Assembly (NCBI GenBank): GCA_916610825.1
Contig: OU744451.1
Location: 22,518,349 to 22,582,348 of the forward strand
Length of the DNA: 64,000 nt
Source: Haliclystus octoradiatus
Lineage: Eukaryota > Cnidaria > Staurozoa > Stauromedusae > Haliclystidae
Direction of reading: 5' to 3'
In this document: positions 61,101 to 64,000 of the stretch, piece by piece
Layout of the letters: each line of letters opens with the position of its first letter
Numbering within the stretch: the stretch's first letter is position 1
Program-made: the position numbers and the translations under genes
The notes under the pieces: generated by a model
The model's input: only the letters and a program-made list of their open reading frames with translations
The model's database searches: none
Told to the model about the DNA's origin: nothing

Positions 61101-62790
61101 AAAAATATTTTGAGGGTTAATGACTACATCAAACGAGCTACGTAAAAGCGGGAGTTTACGACCAATCAGAAGAATGCTGATATTTCACAAATCCTACCGA
61201 TGTTGGCAAATAGAAAAAGTCAGTTGCACACTTGGCCAACACCAGTAGGATTACGTTGAGATTTACAATCGAAAAATTTGCATAATCCTAGTGATGTTAC
61301 CAGCCCTACAAATTTGTGAATAACTTCAAAATCCCAAAAATTGAAAAACCACCCATCAAGCACTGATGCCAACGCTCATCTTCAGTGATGAGTTTAAGCA
61401 AAATAAAAAGTAATTTGGCCGAGGCTTGAAGTGTTTTCATATATGTCAACTATACCTTGAGTAAATTCATAATAGTAAAACGATACTTTACTCCAGCTTT
61501 TACGTTAGAAATTTTAAAGTAAAACCATTGTGTGTATTTCTTTGTGTAGAGATCAAATTGTAGTGACAGTTGATAATCAAAGTTGTTTCTATAAAATAAA
61601 TGTTATTATTATTAAAAGAGATTTTAAATTCAAATGTGATCTTAAATAATAGAATGCAGATAATTCCTAATGTTTAATGCTGTGACGGCATAACTCAGGA
61701 TAATAGGTTCAATGTGACATCATGATGCAATAATAGCTTCAATCAGACCTATTACGTCACATCAACTATAATCATCGCATTGGTTTCCTGACATGGACAT
61801 GTTTAGAATTGTTTAGGTTTGATACTACAGTGAAACCTGTATATAACAGCCAGCTATGAAAGGTAGATAACTTGACCACTATAGACAGGTGGCCTGTATA
61901 TACAGGCTTGATTCAATAGAAAATACTATTTTAGACATTGAAAGAGTGACTACTATAGGCAGGCGGTCGCTGTATAGAGGTTACCATTATAACAGGTTTG
62001 ACTATAATATGAAAATAGCAGAATAAGATACATGAAAGATTTGTTATCTTATCTGAAGTAGAATTGAAGAGTTTGTAGGATAGAAAAGGAATACAAAAAC
62101 CACAACACGGATAACTAAACAATGTATTGAAGTGTTTAATCAAATAGCTTAAATTTATAACTTGTAGGGAAGAAATAAAACAGATACGAAAGATGAACCT
62201 TTGAGCGAGTTTTTCTACATTAACGTTTGTTTCCTTGCATAATTTGATGTGATGAATAATAAACAATTATCAAGCTTGTTATTTTTCGTGACATTGAAGA
62301 ATTATTATCAGACGTCAAGGCTTCAAATTACGAATAATTCATGAACTCGGTAAATTTTTTTGCAGGAGATGACAGCCCATTGATTTTCATGGAGTTAATA
62401 AAACAATCGCGAACAGGTCACTGTAAGTTTGTGAATAATTTATGAGGTTTAAAAACAGTTCATAAACCGTTATCCATGAAACGTTACTCTTCGAACGTTT
62501 TTGCAAATAGCAGCCTTAGACATGTTAAATAACCTAATTATTGTGAACTGCTGATGAATTGTTAGTAAAATTTTCATGAATTCTTCAATACACAATTCAT
62601 AAATAACATATTTTACAGAGGTCAAAATTAAATACATAATATAATAATGCAATACATACACTTGAACGGCTTTCATCAAATTTCCACTTTCAAATCTTGA
62701 TTCAAATTGTAAGGTTGTATCTTTCGGTCCATTTAATGTGTACCATGGGGCTGGTGACACAGTTTTCCCTCCAACACGAGAATGCACAAA
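37036..62790 (-). CDS. Cytosolic carboxypeptidase, AGBL2/AGBL3-like, catalytic part (11 exons, partial)
   Basis: Exons on the - strand: 62790-62660, 61588-61456, 60855-60734, 59449-59329, 58364-58227, 56716-56606, 56113-55944, 55838-55749, 54366-54297, 50421-50362, 37161-37036. All adjacent phases agree. The N-domain has [25 protein letters not shown] and the GW...YYKNN segment typical of M14B enzymes. Zinc ligands are HPGE (exon 56716) and the His of DLHGHS (exon 55838). Substrate-binding Asn/Arg sit in GRDLNRNY (exon 56113). The catalytic Glu ends exon 50421 (NSYTME). CCP2/CCP3 remove glutamates from polyglutamylated tubulin in the cytosol and on ciliary axonemes. The 5' end lies beyond 64000. 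A conserved segment of about 15 residues normally between NTPNK and EGTGR was not found. The C-terminal extension is annotated separately. Confidence 0.92.
37195..37415. repeat. Copy of the GGATTCC/TTGATAATTTT repeat
   Basis: GGGGATCCTCGGATCTAGATC, GGCTAGAG, AAATTGATAATTTT and a TCAGAAGGCTAAACC end match the 8630-9525 family, diverged. Confidence 0.65.
37457..37541. mobile_element. F1 MITE, 85 bp
   Basis: CCCCTGCAATAAACAGTTCA at the left and CTAATTTTCGCAGGGG at the right, with GA on both sides. Confidence 0.85.
37545..38538. other. Intron sequence, nothing firm
   Basis: AT-rich. A 100-codon + frame at 38181-38483 lies in a locally GC-richer block but has no recognisable domain, no supporting splice structure and an unremarkable start. 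I do not call it. Confidence 0.35.
38539..38604. mobile_element. Left half of F1 MITE interrupted by the foldback element
   Basis: TTTTCATGAACAGTTCATGAA to CATGAAAATTGGGC. The F1 pattern resumes at 50123 with AAATTGGGGCCATTTAACG. AAATTGGGC / AAATTGGGG on the two sides is an imperfect target duplication. Confidence 0.8.
38605..38745. repeat. Left GTCGAAAA terminal repeat
   Basis: Four tandem (T/A)A(C/T)GTCGAAAA(G/A)TTT units at about 38616-38670, plus another GTCGAAAAGCGG nearby. Inverse of 50040-50122. Confidence 0.85.
38748..38975. repeat. Left arm of 2.9-kb nested inverted repeat
   Basis: GGGAATAAACCCCCAGACGA to GTGCGGTTTTTCTAATAGAC. It is the inverse of 41408-41626 at about 85-90% by eye, and it carries a 39-bp hairpin insertion that is absent from the other arm. 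Confidence 0.88.
38834..38872. mobile_element. 39-bp perfect-hairpin micro-insertion
   Basis: CATAGACATAATAGATA, loop GATTA, TATCTATTATGTCTATG (17-bp perfect stem). It is flanked by the exact 8-bp repeat GTTTTGAC (38826-38833 and 38873-38880). The opposite arm (41509-41516, inverse) has a single GTTTTGAC followed directly by CCAAATG, i.e. the empty site. Confidence 0.93.
38976..40388. other. Interior of the nested inverted-repeat element
   Basis: AT-rich, no frame longer than about 60 codons and no domain seen. Confidence 0.4.
40389..41192. repeat. Inner palindrome with duplicated core
   Basis: Arms 40389-40509 and 41069-41192 are inverted copies. Read outward they contain GCCTGAAGATGATTTTAGAT...AAATCGAAACTGTTG, similar to the 3' region phrase of Penelope-like elements. 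Between the arms, a block with CCGGTCGTTGTT...GCATCGCGCATGTCACACAA is directly repeated (about 40690-40785 and 40945-41052). Confidence 0.75.
41408..41626. repeat. Right arm of 2.9-kb nested inverted repeat
   Basis: Inverse of 38748-38975: TAAAGTCTGTTAGACAAACT through GGGGGTTTATTCCC. It lacks the 39-bp hairpin. Confidence 0.88.
41700..41910 (-). repeat. Left GTGCACG array (inverse orientation)
   Basis: Three to four units of TTTAAATATGAAGAATA-(C/T)-TACCAGCGTGCACCTATCG-CAGGGGCGTGCACTT. These are the reverse complement of the units at 48860-49880. Confidence 0.88.
41918..42175 (-). repeat. Inverted satellite unit
   Basis: One full and one partial unit of the 42490-47760 satellite on the other strand: ATCAAGTTATTCATTTTTGAC...ATTAAACTTATCGGGACAC...GCATGAATTTGATTCATTAC. 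Confidence 0.85.
42490..47760 (+). repeat. Satellite array, about 26 units of 195-213 bp
   Basis: The unit runs from AAAATGAAAAGTATTGGACA through AACTATCAATTATAG and GTGATGAAAATCGCGTT to TTTAATGTCGAAAATGAATA. Units come in a short (about 195 bp) and a long (about 211 bp) form. The long form has a duplicated GTGAAAATCGCGTTGT. The two forms often alternate, giving a roughly 407-bp higher-order repeat. The array is highly homogeneous and non-coding. Confidence 0.97.
47845..48350. repeat. Inverted repeat with GACGATGGTATAAT...ACCGAAA arms
   Basis: GTGAAAGATAGCAACAAAAA at 47848 and TTATTATACCATCGTCAGTT at 47880 are inverted at about 48270-48350 (AACTGACGATGGTATAAT, TTTTTGTTGCTATCATTCAC). A small foldback remnant inside the large element. 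Confidence 0.75.
48420..48452. repeat. Homopolymer T/G run
   Basis: A T-run followed by a G-run, a simple low-complexity tract. Confidence 0.9.
48860..49880 (+). repeat. Right GTGCACG array
   Basis: About 16-18 units of roughly 55-65 bp: AAGTGCACGCCCTGCTATAG-GTGCACGCCGGTAATATTCT-TCATATTTAAATTCAAGTTT. Each unit holds two GTGCACG boxes around a short spacer. The array decays towards the right (GTCCACG, GTACACG). Confidence 0.92.
50040..50122. repeat. Right GTCGAAAA terminal repeat
   Basis: Contains a perfect 26-bp palindrome at 50069-50094 (AACGTCGAAAAAA and its complement) and then AACTTTTCGACGTTATAGC, the inverse of the left end. Confidence 0.88.
50123..50172. mobile_element. Right half of F1 MITE interrupted by the foldback element
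   Basis: AAATTGGGGCCATTTAACGT through GAACTGTTTTTCGCAG. Pairs with 38539-38604. Confidence 0.8.
50362..50421 (-). CDS. AGBL-like exon: catalytic Glu
   Basis: Acceptor TTCTTATAG and donor GTAGGC; 20 codons, phase 0. Encodes [20 protein letters not shown]; the final Glu is the M14 catalytic base. Confidence 0.95.
50422..51287. other. Intron sequence with possible LINE tail relic
   Basis: The only coding-like stretch is on the - strand at 50997-51230. It contains [19 protein letters not shown], reminiscent of the C-terminal tail of LINE reverse transcriptases. Otherwise nothing is seen. Confidence 0.4.
51288..51524. mobile_element. F1 palindromic MITE
   Basis: CCCCTGCGAAAACAGTTCAG at the left and CTGTTTTTCGCAGGGG at the right, with AC on both sides. 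A near-complete copy with CTGTCTGTGAGGGTTTATGG in the middle and paired AATGGCCC / GGAGCCATT cores. Confidence 0.92.
52189..53148. mobile_element. F1 MITE with internal 48-bp tandem expansion
   Basis: F1 ends (CCCCTGCGAAAACAGTTCAG, TTTTTTGCAGGGG) with AT on both sides. They enclose about 18 copies of a 48-bp unit, AACGTTCATGAACTGTTCAT-GAACAGTTCA(A/G)GAAAATC-GGAGCCATTT. Because 48 is a multiple of three, frames of 221 and 84 codons stay open ([16 protein letters not shown] repeats). I regard these as by-products, not genes. A three-unit variant pattern is itself duplicated. Confidence 0.93.
53637..53924 (+). pseudogene. LINE endonuclease-domain relic
   Basis: The + frame reads [13 protein letters not shown], a stop, then [16 protein letters not shown]. 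This is the AITET...G.VALLI pattern of the apurinic-type endonuclease domain of non-LTR retrotransposons. One internal TAA, no RT follows, so it is a dead fragment in the AGBL-like intron. Confidence 0.7.
54056..54192. mobile_element. F1 MITE, right end missing
   Basis: CCCCTGCGAAAACAGTTCAG at the left; the copy stops after GGGGCCATTTG. Confidence 0.8.
54297..54366 (-). CDS. AGBL-like exon
   Basis: Acceptor TTTTTTTTAG and donor GTAATT; 1 leading base then 23 codons, phase 0 out. Contains [16 protein letters not shown], matching the CCP segment ahead of the missing F-x-VQK strand. Confidence 0.88.
54521..54715. mobile_element. F1 palindromic MITE
   Basis: CCCCTGCGAAAACAGTTCAG at the left and CTGTTTTTCGCAGGGG at the right, with TT on both sides. 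Confidence 0.9.
54720..55748. other. Intron sequence, nothing firm
   Basis: AT-rich, with a few stray GTTCATGAAC motifs near 54755 and 54975. No gene seen. Confidence 0.4.
55749..55838 (-). CDS. AGBL-like exon: third zinc ligand
   Basis: Acceptor TTGTTTCAG and donor GTAAGC; 1 leading base, 29 codons, 2 trailing. Encodes [20 protein letters not shown] and then NVFIYGCEN. The His of DLHGHS is a zinc ligand. A different frame is also open here but does not encode the conserved domain. Confidence 0.95.
55944..56113 (-). CDS. AGBL-like exon: substrate-binding motif
   Basis: Acceptor TTATTTTCAG and donor GTATTC; 56 codons plus 2 bases. Contains [20 protein letters not shown] and [11 protein letters not shown], the M14B signature with the carboxylate-binding Asn/Arg. 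Confidence 0.97.
56335..56561. mobile_element. F1 palindromic MITE
   Basis: CCCCTGCGAAAAACAGTTCA at the left and CTATTTTGGCAGGGG at the right, with CT on both sides. An internal ACCCTCACAGACAGTTCATG unit is duplicated. Confidence 0.9.
56606..56716 (-). CDS. AGBL-like exon: HPGE zinc motif
   Basis: Acceptor TTACTTTTCAG and donor GTAGCA; 37 codons, phase 0. Encodes [20 protein letters not shown] and MMKGLIDFL. His and Glu of HPGE bind zinc. Confidence 0.96.
56766..56932. mobile_element. F1 palindromic MITE, diverged
   Basis: Left end reduced to CTCTGTGAAAAACAGTTCAG; right end CTGTTTTTCCCAGGGG. Confidence 0.75.
57266..57337 (+). tRNA. tRNA-Lys (UUU)
   Basis: Cloverleaf: the acceptor GCCTGGT pairs with ATCGGGC, the D-arm is GCTCAGCGGTAGAGC, and the anticodon stem is TCTGA/TCAGA. 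The anticodon loop is CTTTTAA (anticodon TTT). The T-arm is GTGGGTTCGATCCCC. No intron. A T-run (TTTTT) follows as a Pol III terminator. It lies in an AGBL-like intron on the opposite strand. Confidence 0.95.
57563..57634 (+). tRNA. tRNA-Lys (UUU), second copy
   Basis: Nearly identical to the copy 297 bp upstream; the variable loop reads GAGGTTCG instead of GAGGGTCG. The same GGCTCCATGGGGCTAA flank precedes both, so they arose by local duplication. AATTTTTAAC follows. Confidence 0.95.
57841..58002. mobile_element. F1 palindromic MITE, left tip eroded
   Basis: CTCCTGCAAAAAACAGTTCA at the left and CTGCTTTTGCAGGGG at the right. Confidence 0.8.
58227..58364 (-). CDS. AGBL-like exon
   Basis: Acceptor TATTTTTCAG and donor GTAAAT; 46 codons, phase 0. 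Contains [20 protein letters not shown], the strand-rich start of the carboxypeptidase domain. Confidence 0.94.
58680..58790. repeat. F1 MITE, partial
   Basis: CCCCTGCGAAAAATT at the left; several TTCATGAAC units follow; no right tip. Confidence 0.65.
59329..59449 (-). CDS. AGBL-like exon: N-domain
   Basis: Acceptor TTTCGTCAAG and donor GTAATT; 1 leading base, 40 codons, phase 0 out. Contains [12 protein letters not shown] and [15 protein letters not shown], conserved in CCPs. Confidence 0.94.
59590..59870. repeat. Degenerate F1 copies
   Basis: Many diverged TTCATGAACAGTTC units. Ends are reduced to CTCCTGTGAAAAAA and TTTTTCCAAGGGG. Confidence 0.6.
60180..60652. mobile_element. F1 MITE with 90-bp internal tandem array
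   Basis: Four units start at 60241, 60331, 60421 and 60511, each with CTGTGAAGGTTCATGAACTG and AAAATTGGGGCCAATTAACG. They are almost identical. The right end is TTGTTTTTCCCAGGGG; the left end has no intact CCCCTGCG. Confidence 0.88.
60734..60855 (-). CDS. AGBL-like exon: N-domain
   Basis: Acceptor CTTTCACAG and donor GTAAGA; 40 codons plus 2 bases. Contains [20 protein letters not shown] and [17 protein letters not shown], typical of the CCP N-domain. Confidence 0.94.
60967..61255. repeat. Possible MITE with imperfect inverted ends
   Basis: GGCCAATGACTTTTTATTTC-GCCAACATTGGTAAGATT at the left is the imperfect inverse of AATCCTACCGATGTTGGCAA-ATAGAAAAAGTCAGTT at the right. No clear duplication. 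Confidence 0.5.
61456..61588 (-). CDS. AGBL-like exon: N-domain
   Basis: Acceptor TATTTTATAG and donor GTATAG; 1 leading base, 44 codons, phase 0 out. Contains [18 protein letters not shown] and [10 protein letters not shown]. Confidence 0.95.
61828..62004. mobile_element. Pogo/Tc1-like MITE
   Basis: TA then CAGTGAAACCTGTATATAAC at the left; TTATAACAGGTTTGACTA at the right. The internal TATTTTAGACATTGAAAGAG links it to the copy at 558-700. Confidence 0.72.
62660..62790 (-). CDS. AGBL-like exon, most 5' seen
   Basis: Acceptor ATATGTTTAG and donor GTATGT; 43 codons plus 2 bases. Contains [19 protein letters not shown] and [14 protein letters not shown], the conserved start of the CCP N-domain. 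Upstream exons lie beyond the window or were not recognised. Confidence 0.93.
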
Positions 62791-62860
62791 CTAAACATAT
62801 ATTCATCAAAAGGTTACTGTTATTTCTATATACATATGATTTTTACCTTAACTTGCTGTA

Positions 62861-63063
62861 CCTGCATATAACAATTCAAGAGTTCATGAACGTTAAGTGG
62901 CCCTAATTTTCATGAACTGTTCATGAACTGTTTATGAACTGTCCAGGAAGGTTCATTAACTGTTCATGAGTAGTTCATGAACCGTGAAGAAGATTTGAGG
63001 CCATTTAACTCTCATTGAGCTGTTCATGAATTCTTCGTGATCTCCTGAACTGTTCAGAGGGGA
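62861..63063. repeat. F1 MITE, diverged
   Basis: ACCTGCATATAACAATTCAA at the left and CTCCTGAACTGTTCAGAGGG at the right, with the usual interior. Confidence 0.7.
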
Positions 63064-63242
63064 TTCGTGCCTTGATTATTTTGTCACTTTTTACGACAAA
63101 TGGATAAATAGTTTTTAAGAAAAAGCCTTCAAAAAGTGACTGTTTCAAATCTTCAAAAAAAGAGATTAAAAATTAAGTGACGTCAGAATGTCTAATTGCT
63201 GATCACGACAAATGAGCCCGATTAGATCACGACAGATATGAA

Positions 63243-63318
63243 CCCTGCGAAAAACAATTCAGGAGTTCATAAACTGTTCATGAACTGTTCATGAACTCCT
63301 GAACTGTTTTCGCAGGGG
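63243..63318. mobile_element. Short 76-bp F1 MITE
   Basis: CCCTGCGAAAAACAATTCAG at the left and CTGTTTTCGCAGGGG at the right, close to a perfect inverted repeat with a minimal centre. Confidence 0.88.
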
Positions 63319-63700
63319 AATCATTCTTCCATAACAACATCACAATTTTCGAATTTTTCAAACTTTTTCAATTGCTCATAAACCATAAACCATTCAAGCT
63401 CATCAATCATATCAATTGGAAGTGTTCAAGTATATTTACAAGGTCTGAAAAACATAGAAACCTTGAAAGTAGGTTTGCTGAAGACTCCAGGGTTTAATTT
63501 GGAAGGAAAACAAAAATGCTGAATTATAAATTAAGAAGCATAACTCATCAACTCGCAAAGCAAACATTTGATTTGCACATGATCCCTTCGTAAAGAGTTC
63601 ATGGAGGTTAAATGACATATTTTCATAAACATCTCCATCAACCTTTCAAGAGCTGTTGTCATTCATTCAGCATTGTCATAAAACTGGGTAATTCAATGTT

Positions 63701-63870
63701 CCCCATGCAAAACAGTTCAGGAGTTTATGAACAGTGCATACACAATTCAGGAACAGTTAACAGTTCATGAACGTTAAATGACCTCAAAATTTCATGAATT
63801 GTTCATGAACTGTTCATAAACTGTCTGTGAGGGTTCATGAACTGAACTCCTGAACTGTTTTTCGCAGAGG
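63701..63870. mobile_element. F1 palindromic MITE
   Basis: CCCCATGCAAAACAGTTCAG at the left and CTGTTTTTCGCAGAGG at the right. Confidence 0.85.
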
Positions 63871-63944
63871 TCATGAACTGATTCTATAGGGTATATTACG
63901 ATTGGAGACCAAAATACGATGACTTGAAGTCATTATGAGGTAAT

Positions 63945-64000
63945 CCCCTGCGAAAAACAGTTTAGAGGTTCATAAAGAGTTCATGAACAGTTCATGAACG
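63945..64000. mobile_element. F1 palindromic MITE, cut by window edge
   Basis: CCCCTGCGAAAAACAGTTTA and the first TTCATGAAC units; continues past the window. Confidence 0.85.

Overview
This is a 64 kb stretch of an A+T-rich animal nuclear genome. The evidence is two intron-rich genes with metazoan homologues, GT-AG introns, two eukaryotic tRNA-Lys genes, and a very dense load of transposable elements. The exact lineage cannot be read from the sequence. A marine invertebrate (for example a tunicate or another non-vertebrate deuterostome) would fit the repeat content, but that is a guess.

Two protein genes converge tail to tail. (1) On the + strand, 6762-12591 holds five exons of an RBM18-like RNA-binding protein with one RRM domain; its first coding exon was not found. 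(2) On the - strand, 62790 down to 13504 holds at least 24 exons of a cytosolic carboxypeptidase of the AGBL2/AGBL3 (CCP2/CCP3, M14 deglutamylase) type. Exons for the N-terminal beta-sandwich domain and the zinc-carboxypeptidase domain lie at 37036-62790. A long, low-complexity, partly coiled-coil C-terminal extension lies at 13504-29409. The 5' end of this gene is beyond the right edge of the window. Exon phases chain cleanly except at two places (37036/29409 and 24549/21460). One conserved short exon expected between 54297 and 50421 was not found.

Almost everything else is mobile or repetitive. A complete Ty3/gypsy-type LTR retrotransposon (1048-4980) has identical LTRs, a 5-bp target duplication, one intact gag-pol frame and a primer site that matches its own LTR rather than a tRNA. 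A dominant family of palindromic MITEs (called F1 here) recurs more than 35 times. F1 has CCCCTGCGAAAA termini, an interior built from TTCATGAAC palindromes, and apparent 2-bp target duplications of varied sequence. One F1 member is 3.1 kb long and two have internally expanded tandem arrays. A non-coding 11.5 kb foldback-type element (38605-50122) is inserted in an F1 copy. It has GTCGAAAA tandem-repeat termini, GTGCACG arrays in inverted orientation on both sides, and a 26-copy satellite of about 195-213 bp in the middle. Smaller items are a 870-bp hAT-like element, other TIR MITEs, a 5'-truncated Penelope-like element (GIY-YIG) running into a 470-bp AAT repeat, LINE relics, and a 39-bp hairpin insertion whose empty site is present in the same window.

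The elements lie in introns of the two genes or between them. No operon, CRISPR array or prokaryotic system is present.
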